NCBI GenBank assembly: GCA_002118135.1
Contig: BDIU01000526.1
Location: forward strand, 1-16,111
Reading direction: 5' to 3'
Origin: Trebouxia sp. TZW2008
Lineage: Eukaryota; Chlorophyta; Trebouxiophyceae; Trebouxiales; Trebouxiaceae
DNA: 16,111 nucleotides
Under the pieces are notes generated by a model that saw only the letters and a list, made by a program, of their open reading frames with translations, did no database searches and was not told where the DNA came from. Shown here one piece after another: positions 12,401 through 16,111 of the stretch. Positions within the stretch are counted from its first letter, which is position 1. Each line of letters opens with the position of its first letter. Both the position numbers and the translations under genes were made by a program.

Positions 12401-15400
12401 GTGCTTTTGATTGAACTTTGATCACCAGACGCATCAATTGTGCAACCCTGGGGATTGGGTCAAGTGCCTTCATGACAACATGCAAGTCAGGGTCTGGCTT
12501 GATTTGGCTCTTCTTCTCCGTCTGCCGCAGCACGCTCAGCATGGCTGCAAAACTCAAATTGTATCTCAATGGAGAGTTAGTGCTCTGTGCTTTTGATTGA
12601 ACTTTGATCACCAGACGCATCAATTTTGCAATACTGATAATCAGATTAAGAGTTGTATGAAAGCATGCAATTCTTGGTCTGGCTTGATTTGGTTCTTCTT
12701 CTCCGTCTGCCGCAGCACGCTCAGCATGGCTGCAAAACTCAATTTGTATCTCAATAGACAGTCAGTTCTCAGTGCTTCTGAATCACCTGAGGCCACCAGA
12801 CGCATCAATTTTGCAATACTGATAATCAGGTTAAGAGTTGTACGAAAGCATGCAAGTCTTGGTCTGGCTTGATTTGGTTCTTCTTCTCCGTCTGCCGCAG
12901 CACGCTCAGCATGGCTGCAAAACTCAATTTGTATCTCAATAGACAGTCAGTTCTCAGTGCTTCTGAATCACCTGAGACCACCAGACGCATCAATTTTGCA
13001 ATACTGATAATCAGGTTAAGAGATGTATGAAAGCATGCAAGTCATGGTCTGGCTTGATTGACCCTGCTTCTTCCTCTCCTGCAGCATGCCCAGCACGACT
13101 GCAAGTTCAAATCTGTGAGGTTTTGTCGCTTTCTCCTCTCTGTGTTTGAAAAATTCATCCAAGTCATGGTCAGACTTGACTTGCAATTTCTTTTCTTCCT
13201 CGCGCAGCACGCTCATCATGGCTGCAAAATCCAGGTTGTCCTGTGGTCAAAACTAGTGCCCCAAGACTTTCAGGATGACCAAGGAACCAATGACGCAACA
13301 CTGACAAAGAACTGACACAATATTGTCAATACTAATACCTTCATGACTGCTCCAATCTTTCAGCCAAATGATCATCACTTCTGTGTTGGAGCAACATCTG
13401 AGGCAAGTATGAGTGCAGTAATGGTGAATGCATAAACTTGCGTTGTGAGTCCATCTATGTAATGCCAAGGTATTCACCTTTATGGATGCTCGTGCCTTGG
13501 CATCTAGCAGAGAAGTCTAGCGTCTCTTGTACGGGTTGTGCAGGGGTCAAACAGCTTAACACATGATTGCAAGACAGTAAACATGTTCACCTTTATAGAT
13601 GCTTGTTCCCTGGCATCTAGCAGAAAAATCTAGCGTCTCCTGCACTGTCAGCTTGGCAATGTGCGCATCCTCCTGCACAAACATCATCAACTCCGCCAGT
13701 CACTGGGTGGAGTTCCTGGAGATTGAACGATGTATCCCGTTTGAGCAGCAATGAACTACAGCATTTGAGTGCGGCAGGACATAAGTGGAGAAGTCTAGCG
13801 TCTCTTGCACTGTCAGCTTGGCAATGTGTGCATCCTCCTGCAATCAAAAGTCAGGATAACTGTTTGTTGATGTTCCATGACGTAAATTGCAAACGATCTT
13901 CGCCTCAGCAAGTGAGTCGAGTGGAGTTGAGTAGACCTCAAGCTGCAGGATAAGTGTTTAGTGGCTGAACACTAATGCCACAAACCGTTAGTGAGCTTGA
14001 CTGATGGGTGTGCCGTTTCATGATGACAAGGTGTCAAAGCTCAGGACCACGATGCTCATAAGATTAAGCAATGAAATCAACAACTGTGAGTGAAAAAGCA
14101 ACTGCAGTCTGTGCATCCTCCTGACAAAGGCAAACCCGAACATTTGTTTGCACTAAGCAGTGCACTCAGTGACTGGTCAGTGAGACCCATAACTTTGCTT
14201 GCAGTCAAAAAGTCAAGGCTGAGTTCATGATTGCCAGAATCCAGTCTAGGATCTCAAAAGCTAGCATGCAGGTCCTCTTAAAGCTAGATCAACAATCATG
14301 CTTGTTGCCACACTCAGAAACTCAGAGCTAAGACTCTTGTTGGAGACAGTACTGCCTCAAAGTCTCACAACAACCTGTGCTGCCACTCAAGGTGAATCAC
14401 TGTGCCCCACAGTGTGCAGTCTGAACTTTTGATCAATACTACATGAATACCTGAGGCACATAGGCTGCAGTCCTTTGAGGCAGGAAGCTGCTCAGTGGCT
14501 GCTCATTGTATGTCACTTCACCAGACACCTACAAAACAAGCAGGCACAACTTTCATCAGGGCTTTGCTTCCTTTTTATTATAGTTCTGGAGGATCCTGGG
14601 AGGCCCTGGAATCAAAGCAGTGTGACAGCACGACTGACAAGCACGGTTATGCAAGACAATACAGCAGCATACAGTTTGCCTGCTGCAAGCATCATATGTA
14701 AGCAAACCATGCAAAGACTGTGCACTGCAAGTTTCAGGTGCACTGGTGTCATAGCAATCTTTGAAAGACACTGCTGCATGCCAGGCAGAAGATCAAACTT
14801 TTTGAGCACAATGCCGTCTTGTGGCACGAAGCTCCCAAGGTCTGTTGCATGGAGCGTTTTGATCAACAAACCTGTTGAGCCTACACACGTTGTGAGCATT
14901 GCATGTCTGTATGACATGTGTATGATTGTGTGGTCATTTTGAGGCGGAGCCTGAACTCTTCAGTCAGCACCTGCTCAACCTTGAATCGCTGCTGTTCAAA
15001 GCCTGCCTAATAAGCATTGCTTCTGAATCAACAAAAGAAACACCCTTTGTTACCTTGAGTGCAGGACCTGCCAGCATACCCGCCAGCAACTGCAGCAGGG
15101 TGCTCTTGCCACCCCCAGGAGGTCCCATCAGTAGGGTTAGCCGACCCTACAGCCACAACCCATACTCAACGGAGTATCGCACTTCACTGTGAGTTAAGTA
15201 CAACATGTGCGCATACTTGTGGATTCAAATTGCTGTTTGCATCAAGTCAAGACGGATGCTAGTTGCCACTGCTGGCTCAAAATGTCAGACGAAAATGATG
15301 CAGTGGAATGCCTGTTTGTGCAAGGCTGATACGATGGCTGGGTGCAAGTGTTCTCCAGATCTTACCATCTGTAGATTTACAGATGGTATCCACATCCCTT

Positions 15401-16061
15401 GTGCAAGCCTTATGATGCAAAGAGCCAATGCTTCTAAGAATTGCAGCTGCAACAAGAATGACAAGCACTCAGCCTGAATCATGCTGGAAAAGATTGCCCT
15501 CATGACCACCGTGGCCAGCCTATCCAGGAACTTCCTCATACTTGTTTCAACAACTAGAGGTATTGAATTGCGCTGCCCAAGATTCATGGTAGCAGATCGC
15601 TCTTTTGCGCTTCCTCTTGTTACTGAAGGCTTACCGGCTGAACGCTTTTGCTGAGGCCTTCCAAAATGTCAAACTTGTGCTTTGTGCTTGCTGGGTTTCA
15701 TCAAGTGCAGCTCTTGACGTGGCTACTGAGATTTCAGTCGCATCGTAAAACTTGCATTCATCTCTTTGCTTGAAATTGTGTTGGCCAGCCTCATGATTTA
15801 GATAAAGGTATGTATAGCAAGACGGTGTGCGCTCATTCATCAGGCTTGAAACTTACTGGCTGAATGCTTCCACTGAGGTCCTTGAGGATGTCAAATTTGC
15901 GTTTGCTGCTTTTCATCAGGTGCAGTCTTGTCAACACATCTTCGCCAAAGTTCAGCACACTGTTGGGCAAAGTTGGTAACGCTCGGCTGCCCACACTAAC
16001 TTCGCTGCTGACGTTGATGTCTTTGAAGTGCACCACCACTTTTGGCAACTCCACTCCAACC
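393..16061 (-). CDS. Partial full-size ABCG/PDR-type ABC transporter gene, 18 exons in the window
   Basis: Members of this family are ATP-driven exporters of lipophilic compounds, usually in the plasma membrane, built as NBD1-TMD1-NBD2-TMD2. I joined these exons in transcript order: 16061-15857, 15146-15054, 14528-14451, 13672-13591, 12358-12213, 10976-10901, 10026-9829, 9221-9094, 8805-8537, 7782-7683, 7075-6759, 6229-6069, 4484-4395, 3790-3617, 3083-2974, 2538-2020, 1659-1509, 478-393. Every intron is GT-AG and every join keeps phase, giving about 994 residues without a stop. Landmarks seen in order are GPPGGGKST (NBD1 Walker A), VSGGQRKR (signature), [14 protein letters not shown] (Walker B and D-loop), ALLQPAPE in the NBD1 switch position as usual for this family, GFILPK and INEFTG in TMD1, and GASGAGKTT (NBD2 Walker A). 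The reverse-oriented PDR domain order (NBD before TMD) is clear. Both ends run off the window, so start, stop and promoter are not seen. Only about 19% of the window is coding. Substrate cannot be told. Confidence 0.93.
479..1508 (-). other. Intron 17, with degenerate exon copies
   Basis: GT-AG intron of 1030 bases between the NBD2 Walker A and Q-loop exons. Its donor-side half holds three tail copies of exon 17. Its acceptor-side end holds a decayed head copy of exon 18 near 512-552, where GGCGAAATGACATTCAAT resembles GGTGAGATGACGGTGAAT. Between about 560 and 950 I recognise nothing coding. Confidence 0.8.
972..1366 (-). repeat. Three degenerate tail copies of exon 17 (NBD2 Walker A)
   Basis: Copies end at 1280, 1132 and 972, spaced about 229, 148 and 160 bases from the exon 17 donor at 1509. 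Each ends at a donor-like site (GTAAGCC in the second, as in exon 17; GTAAGCC after an A to G change in the first; GTGAGCC in the third). The first reads [19 protein letters not shown]; the second has a stop inside the former P-loop; the third keeps only VMDGLTGK. The first two are also alike in flanking intron sequence, so they arose together. Confidence 0.8.
1509..1659 (-). CDS. Exon 17: NBD2 Walker A
   Basis: Reads [20 protein letters not shown], then [19 protein letters not shown] and [28 protein letters not shown] is the standard second P-loop of PDR transporters and is intact. Phase 0 start after cttctgcag, phase 1 end before GTAAGCC. Three degenerate copies of its tail lie downstream, in which the P-loop lysine context is destroyed. 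Confidence 0.95.
1660..2019 (-). repeat. Intron 16 with two decayed tail copies of exon 16
   Basis: The 360-base intron contains two relatives of the exon 16 end plus its donor region. One is at about 1888-1950 (CATTTCAATTACTCC, then CTGAGTCATT, followed by the TTCCTCTTCCTCC tract); one is at about 1683-1735 (TTAGTACTTGCC, then ATGAGTCGTC). In both, the donor GT of exon 16 has been lost. Confidence 0.6.
2020..2538 (-). CDS. Exon 16: Gln/Ser-rich inter-domain linker plus start of NBD2 region
   Basis: A 173-codon exon. About 150 residues are low-complexity and Gln, Ser, Gly and His rich (for example [19 protein letters not shown] and SGSGAGEH), with a basic patch [11 protein letters not shown]. 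Its end, [20 protein letters not shown], is the conserved lead into NBD2 (family: LPF-PLS--F-DV-Y-VDMP). Phase 0 on both sides with the donor GTGAGT. The acceptor at 2540-2539 fits exon 15 in phase. Open frame continues upstream to 2700, but no in-phase acceptor supports that part. Such linkers are a regulatory and phosphorylation region in other PDR proteins; here that is inference. Confidence 0.87.
2539..2973 (-). other. Intron 15, with small decayed copies of both neighbouring exon edges
   Basis: 435 bases. Near 2823-2850 the transcript strand reads GCCCAACAGCAGCAG|GTATGC, resembling the end of exon 15 (GTCCAACAGCAG|GTCGGT). Near 2577-2605, AATGGCAACCATCCAC resembles the start of exon 16 (GATGGCAACAATCACAC). 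A tgctgtgctgtgcc simple-repeat patch lies at 2619-2645. The matches are short, so each is uncertain. Confidence 0.5.
2974..3083 (-). CDS. Exon 15: short acidic segment after TMD1
   Basis: Reads [20 protein letters not shown] then [16 protein letters not shown]. It resembles the family stretch after TMD1 (LNP-GK-QAV-SEE---EK). The match is weaker than for other exons, but it is exactly what phase requires: it accepts the phase 1 end of exon 14 and delivers phase 0 to exon 16. The acceptor is strong (cttttgcag); the donor GTCGGT is weak. An alternative donor, GTAAAC four bases further on, would break phase. Confidence 0.75.
3084..3616 (-). other. Intron 14, with a decayed tail copy of exon 14
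   Basis: 533 bases. The segment 3471-3555 repeats the last helix region of exon 14: [10 protein letters not shown] is kept, then a stop (TGA for the Trp codon), then diverged sequence. The donor is changed from GTAAGTG to TTAAGTG. I see nothing recognisable between 3090 and 3470. Confidence 0.75.
3617..3790 (-). CDS. Exon 14: last loop and last helix of TMD1
   Basis: Starts [20 protein letters not shown], then [15 protein letters not shown] and [12 protein letters not shown]. It matches PRW-KP------LG--VL--RG---E--WYWIGVGAL-G---LFN-LF-LAL-YL. Phase 1 on both sides; donor GTAAGTG. Head copies lie upstream (3862-4083) and a tail copy downstream (3471-3555). Confidence 0.92.
3862..4083 (-). repeat. 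Three head copies of exon 14 in intron 13
   Basis: Copies begin at 3892, 3993 and about 4083, roughly 100 bases apart and in line with the real exon start at 3790. The first keeps the acceptor and reads [12 protein letters not shown]. The second keeps the acceptor and reads [11 protein letters not shown]. The third has lost the acceptor and keeps only AATCTAAACCCTGCTGA. The spacer GATTGCCTTGCAAGCAG is shared between units. The remaining intron 13 sequence (4090-4394) shows nothing I can name. Confidence 0.8.
4395..4484 (-). CDS. Exon 13: TMD1, [21 protein letters not shown]
   Basis: Encodes [13 protein letters not shown] and [14 protein letters not shown], the family pattern W--W-YWISPLMY-QNAI-VNEFLG at the membrane boundary. 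It follows exon 12 across a 1584-base intron that is mostly exon 12 tail copies. Phase 1 on both sides. A decayed copy with an in-frame stop (ACG CAG TAA) lies upstream at 4603-4673. Confidence 0.93.
4603..4673 (-). repeat. Degenerate head copy of exon 13
   Basis: Starts after a GTGCAG acceptor with GGCTGATCCAC, as exon 13 does, and stays similar through TACTGGGCC and to the end of the QYIQN region. It has an in-frame TAA after ACG CAG, so it cannot replace exon 13. It lies 189 bases upstream of the real exon. Confidence 0.85.
5302..5348 (+). other. Potential G-quadruplex tract
   Basis: The plus strand has repeated runs of three or more G with short loops (GGGGCCAAGGGAGGGG, then GGGGGG and GGGAGG). 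Similar G runs recur in the spacers from 4950 to 6045. The plus strand is the template for the transporter gene, so its RNA is C-rich here. Confidence 0.5.
5831..5915. other. Two-base N gap flanked by a duplicated stretch and long G runs
   Basis: NN is at 5866-5867. The stretch of about ten G followed by ACGGGAAAATTGGAGGTAAG and ACAG occurs on both sides (starting near 5831 and 5881), offset by 49 bases. A 23-base G run follows the gap at 5868-5890. Confidence 0.95.
6069..6229 (-). CDS. Exon 12: TMD1 helices ending GFILPK
   Basis: Reads [20 protein letters not shown], then [34 protein letters not shown]. It matches the family pattern RFF-Q-L-LF-VHQMA--LFR-IAA--R--VVANT-G-F-LL---LGGFI-PK. Phase 2 start, phase 1 end before GTAAGCC. 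It has one upstream head copy and eight downstream tail copies; only this copy joins head to tail. Confidence 0.92.
6290..6355 (-). repeat. Degenerate head copy of exon 12
   Basis: Starts after a tatgcag acceptor with GTTCTCCAGCTTCCTGTTCA (exon 12: GTTCTTCAGCTTCCTGTTCA). It reads [11 protein letters not shown], then loses the HQYAS region and hits TGA TAG. It lies 126 bases upstream of the real exon. Confidence 0.85.
6629..6740 (-). repeat. Tail copy of exon 11, reading frame open
   Basis: Repeats the last 110 or so bases of exon 11 and its donor (GGCAG|GTGAGTTCTGCC is identical). It reads [20 protein letters not shown] against [20 protein letters not shown] in the exon, and its upstream part is more diverged ([10 protein letters not shown] against [10 protein letters not shown]). 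It directly follows the exon, 130 bases downstream. It has no acceptor of its own, so it would not be spliced in as a separate exon. The rest of intron 11 (6360-6600) shows nothing I can name. Confidence 0.88.
6759..7075 (-). CDS. Exon 11: TMD1 core membrane helices
   Basis: About 105 codons. It starts [15 protein letters not shown], continues [17 protein letters not shown] (a membrane segment) and [20 protein letters not shown], then [20 protein letters not shown] (a second segment) and YDSNPGR. This follows the family closely (V-DG-LY-GALFF, PVFYKQRD--FYPAWA--LP--ILRIP, YYVIGF-P---RF). Phase 0 start, phase 2 end before GTGAGT. Its last third is duplicated downstream at 6629-6740. Confidence 0.95.
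7076..7682 (-). other. Intron 10, no exon copies recognised
   Basis: 607 bases with no coding sequence I recognise. A short direct repeat, AGTGTGTCACTAGTCAC followed by AGTGTGTCATGAGTCAC, lies at about 7438-7476 and is also partly palindromic. Confidence 0.6.
7683..7782 (-). CDS. Exon 10: start of TMD1 (elbow helix)
   Basis: Reads [20 protein letters not shown] then [14 protein letters not shown], matching the family hallmark KY--S-WELFKACF-REWLLMKRNSF-YIFK. Phase 2 start (AG|G) and phase 0 end before GTATCT. The acceptor is directly followed by GT (gtgcag|GTACGC). Two upstream partial copies of its first ten codons lie at 7952-7983 and 8110-8141. Confidence 0.93.
7952..8141 (-). repeat. Two head copies of exon 10 in intron 9
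   Basis: Copies start at 7983 and 8141, both with a gtgcag or aatgcag acceptor. The first reads ALSSYNIFK, then departs; the second reads [10 protein letters not shown], then departs. The real exon starts at 7782, so units are about 200 and 158 bases. The intron 3' ends in front of each copy are also related (gatgttgtgtctgg...), so the duplicated unit spans acceptor and exon head. Confidence 0.88.
8266..8296. repeat. (CAATG)6 pentanucleotide repeat
   Basis: Six perfect CAATG units on the plus strand within intron 9, ending at CCTCA. It is a simple microsatellite; no function is inferred. Confidence 0.95.
8537..8805 (-). CDS. Exon 9: linker to TMD1 with a charged repeat insertion
   Basis: Begins [17 protein letters not shown] and ends GLDPLVHDR, both of which fit the family (QYW ... 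V-EF--AF; HPAALV--KY). Between them sits a low-complexity insertion of about 35 residues in which PDQQDQ-type blocks recur three times with GQKK, GQNKKK and EQKK between. At DNA level the block GGATCAGCAGGATCAAG recurs. It is expected to be cytosolic. Phase 0 start, phase 2 end before GTGAGC. Confidence 0.88.
9094..9221 (-). CDS. Exon 8: end of NBD1 ([17 protein letters not shown])
   Basis: Reads [20 protein letters not shown] then [19 protein letters not shown]. It matches the family stretch '[36 protein letters not shown]'. Starts in phase 1 and ends in phase 0 before GTGACT. A weak 5' relative of its first bases lies upstream at 9330-9355. Confidence 0.93.
9222..9828 (-). repeat. Intron 7 with two tail copies of exon 7
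   Basis: At 9671-9745 the transcript strand repeats the exon 7 end (TTCAACCTGGCCCTGAAG, then GATGACATCATGCTGC), with one base missing in the TTTGAT stretch, so the frame is lost; the donor GGTGATG is replaced. At 9503-9585 a more decayed copy keeps ATCTGCATTGCTCTTCTTCA and ATATCATGCTC. Purine-rich GAAGAAGAA runs on the plus strand lie at 9600-9660 and 9800-9820. A weak exon 8 head copy is at 9330-9355. Confidence 0.78.
9829..10026 (-). CDS. Exon 7: NBD1 Walker B, D-loop and switch region
   Basis: Reads [30 protein letters not shown], then [14 protein letters not shown] and [11 protein letters not shown]. Walker B with its catalytic Glu and the D-loop are intact. The histidine switch is replaced by Gln in LLQPAPE, normal for the first domain of this family. 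Phase 1 on both sides; the acceptor is directly followed by GT (tttgcag|GTGAAA). Two head copies lie upstream and two tail copies downstream. Confidence 0.95.
10084..10342 (-). repeat. Two head copies of exon 7 keeping Walker B and D-loop
   Basis: Copies start at 10342 and 10175 after atttgcag acceptors; the real exon starts at 10026. The first reads [15 protein letters not shown], the second [16 protein letters not shown]. Both keep the catalytic Glu and both break off right after FQMMQ/H, at the same point. The units are 167 and 149 bases. No stop interrupts the copied part. Neither has the exon's second half or its donor. Confidence 0.9.
10343..10900 (-). other. Rest of intron 6, nothing recognised
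   Basis: No exon copy, RNA gene or mobile-element protein was recognised in this stretch. The plus strand has an open run of 72 codons at 10412-10627 without recognisable similarity. The base composition resembles the other introns. Confidence 0.55.
10901..10976 (-). CDS. Exon 6: NBD1 ABC signature
   Basis: Reads [14 protein letters not shown] then [11 protein letters not shown], ending in phase 1 before [14 protein letters not shown] is the ABC signature in its usual PDR form (family: C-DT-VGDEM-RGISGGQ-KRVTTGE). The acceptor is ctgcag at 10978-10977. No partial copies were recognised for this exon. Confidence 0.95.
11087..11740. repeat. Large inverted repeats in intron 5
   Basis: The inner pair is 11399-11442 against 11526-11569, 44 bases with one mismatch, around an 83-base loop. 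Similarity continues outward: 11278-11398 pairs imperfectly with 11570-11740, the right arm having an internal duplication. A second pair, 11087-11133 against 11278-11328, shares TTAGCACATGAGCTAG and GTGTAAAGAAG. So the same unit occurs three times in alternating orientation. The loop of the inner pair contains an exon 5 tail copy. Confidence 0.88.
11157..12100 (-). repeat. Five tail copies of exon 5 (LYLRLLGLQ + donor)
   Basis: Copies end at 12056, 11907, 11758, 11479 and 11157; the real exon ends at 12213. The first three lie 149-157 bases apart. The nearest matches the exon over about 40 bases ([12 protein letters not shown]). Then come [37 protein letters not shown], and a last copy with a stop. 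All keep a GTCAGA, GTCTGA or GTCATA donor-like site. The spacers share a TTTGAGATTGATGCAAA-like segment. Confidence 0.88.
12213..12358 (-). CDS. Exon 5: NBD1 helical region ([12 protein letters not shown] ... LYLRLLGLQ)
   Basis: Forty-eight codons plus two bases: [35 protein letters not shown], then [13 protein letters not shown]. It aligns with the family stretch 'ELL-EL-RREKE-GI-PD-EVDAFMKA-----Q---TDY-L-ILGL'. It joins exon 4 as K-A (G|CC) and exon 6 in phase 0. Of six head copies and six tail copies in the region, only this one contains both head and tail, which is why I chose it. Confidence 0.9.
12470..13221 (-). repeat. Five head copies of exon 5 in a ~185-bp tandem array
   Basis: Copies start at 12544, 12729, 12914, 13098 and 13221; the real exon starts at 12358. 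Spacings are 186, 185, 185, 184 and 123. The nearest four follow a TTTTGCAG or ACTTGCAG acceptor and then a version of [16 protein letters not shown]. The 12914 and 12729 copies are almost identical to each other including the spacer. The 13098 copy is frameshifted. The 13221 copy ([20 protein letters not shown]) is open and runs in frame into the next. None has the exon tail or donor. The array continues into the real exon. Confidence 0.92.
13478..13535 (-). repeat. Tail copy of exon 4
   Basis: Reads [15 protein letters not shown] followed by GTGAAT, as exon 4 reads [15 protein letters not shown] then GTGAAC. It lies 113 bases downstream of the real exon and starts within it, with no acceptor of its own. 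Confidence 0.88.
13591..13672 (-). CDS. Exon 4: NBD1 helical region ([11 protein letters not shown])
   Basis: Reads [18 protein letters not shown] then RCQGTSIYK, the PDR pattern [18 protein letters not shown]. It starts in phase 0 after gtgcag and ends in phase 1 before GTGAAC. This is the only copy in the neighbourhood that is complete with both splice sites. A 5' copy (13788-13837), a short 5' copy near 14105-14120 and a 3' copy (13478-13535) flank it. Confidence 0.92.
13788..13837 (-). repeat. Head copy of exon 4
   Basis: Starts after attgcag and reads [17 protein letters not shown], then departs into unrelated sequence. It is 165 bases upstream of the real exon. A second, much shorter relative (GAGGATGCACAGACTGC) lies at 14105-14120 after gtcag. 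Confidence 0.88.
13838..14450 (-). other. Rest of intron 3, nothing further recognised
   Basis: Apart from the short exon 4 relative at 14105-14120, I see no coding or repeat structure. The AT/GC balance is like the other introns. Confidence 0.55.
14451..14528 (-). CDS. Exon 3: NBD1 beta-strand and Q-loop
   Basis: Twenty-six codons: [15 protein letters not shown] then [11 protein letters not shown]. It matches the family pattern [19 protein letters not shown], and the final Gln is the Q-loop residue. The usual YNG is YNE here. Phase 0 on both sides, flanked by ttttgtag and GTATTC. A possible decayed relative (LGSFVPQ) lies upstream near 14815-14870. Confidence 0.92.
14529..15053 (-). other. 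Intron 2, with a possible decayed head copy of exon 3
   Basis: 525 bases. Around 14815-14872 the transcript strand reads DLGSFVPQD in one frame, and GGGAGCTTCGTGCCACAAG is similar to GAGCAGCTTCCTGCCTCAAA in exon 3. A tag or cag lies at about the right distance upstream. The rest of the segment is too diverged to be sure. Confidence 0.4.
15054..15146 (-). CDS. Exon 2: NBD1 Walker A
   Basis: Thirty-one codons reading [20 protein letters not shown] and ending [15 protein letters not shown] is an intact P-loop with its lysine, so NBD1 looks able to bind ATP (some fungal PDR proteins have lost this lysine). Phase 0 on both sides; donor GTAACA. I saw no convincing partial copy of this exon, unlike most of its neighbours. 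Confidence 0.95.
15363..15388. repeat. Perfect 11-bp hairpin
   Basis: TACCATCTGTA, loop GATT, then TACAGATGGTA, all inside intron 1. There is no T-run after it in either direction and no gene end nearby, so I do not call it a terminator. Confidence 0.85.
15635..15706 (-). repeat. Decayed tail copy of exon 1
   Basis: CTGCACTTGATGAAACCCAG and following sequence match the exon 1 end ([19 protein letters not shown]), including a GTAAGCC donor-like site. A small insertion causes a frameshift and a TGA. It lies 222 bases downstream of the exon. The rest of intron 1 (15147-15630) holds only the hairpin at 15363-15388. Confidence 0.85.
15857..16061 (-). CDS. Exon 1 in window: N-terminal segment before NBD1
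   Basis: Encodes [12 protein letters not shown] near its start, then [11 protein letters not shown] and [14 protein letters not shown] at its end. This is the conserved stretch just before the first ATP-binding domain of plant and algal PDR transporters (family pattern: [22 protein letters not shown]). The acceptor is the AG at 16063-16062, after a gtgcag context; the donor is GTAAGT at 15856. It starts in phase 1, so at least one exon lies beyond the window. The donor-side third of this exon has a decayed copy at 15635-15706. Confidence 0.92.
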
Positions 16062-16111
16062 CTGCACCAGCAACATTTAGGGCTTGAGGCTATGTTTGCC
16101 TTCCCATAGCC

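Noticed and set aside
12359..13221. CRISPR-like regular repeats
   Set aside because: Units are about 185 bases, the repeated part is coding exon sequence, and the context is a eukaryotic gene with spliceosomal introns.
12213..13672. Mutually exclusive alternative exons for exons 4 and 5
   Set aside because: The extra copies have an acceptor or a donor but never both, so they cannot be swapped as whole exons. Only alternative splice-site use is possible.
14475..14942. 155-codon open frame on the plus strand
   Set aside because: It runs antisense across exon 3 and intron 2 of the transporter, has no recognisable similarity and no promoter or neighbour support.
479..15856. Alternative idea: several tandem ABC transporter genes or pseudogenes
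   Set aside because: The copies appear in exon order, each next to its own exon, and only one complete set of exons exists. Whole-gene duplication would repeat the full order instead.

Overview
The window is one eukaryotic nuclear locus. It holds the interior of a single intron-rich gene on the minus strand, transcribed from about 16111 down to 1, and no other gene I can support. The product is a full-size ABCG / pleiotropic drug resistance (PDR) type ABC transporter. I could follow 18 consecutive exons (16061 down to 393). All have GT-AG junctions and all 17 exon-exon joins keep phase. Together they give 2983 coding bases, about 994 residues, roughly two thirds of a typical 1400-1500 residue PDR protein. 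The first exon(s) lie beyond 16111. The rest of the second nucleotide-binding domain and the second membrane domain lie beyond position 1.

Layout in transcript order: the RVG-x-ELP type N-terminal segment (exon 1); nucleotide-binding domain 1 with Walker A, Q-loop, signature and Walker B (exons 2-8); a charged Gln/Asp/Lys insertion (exon 9); membrane domain 1 (exons 10-14); an acidic segment and a 173-residue Gln/Ser-rich linker exon (15-16); and the start of nucleotide-binding domain 2 with Walker A and Q-loop (exons 17-18). The long introns, Gln-rich insertions, moderate GC, CA/TG microsatellite and plant-like PDR sequence suggest a chlorophycean green alga, perhaps Dunaliella-like. The organism is inference only.

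The remarkable part is what fills the introns. Most exons are accompanied by partial, tandemly arranged copies of themselves. Copies upstream of an exon (transcript sense) carry the exon's 5' part, usually with its acceptor. Copies downstream carry the 3' part, often with its donor. They range from almost identical to heavily decayed. The largest sets are eight extra copies of the exon 12 tail in a G-rich 1.3 kb block, five extra copies of the exon 5 head in a 185-bp array, and five extra copies of the exon 5 tail next to a long inverted repeat. The introns look as if they grew by tandem duplication across exon-intron junctions.

There is one two-base N gap (5866-5867), flanked by a duplicated stretch that looks like an assembly artefact. 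I see no tRNA, rRNA, transposase, reverse transcriptase or CRISPR array.
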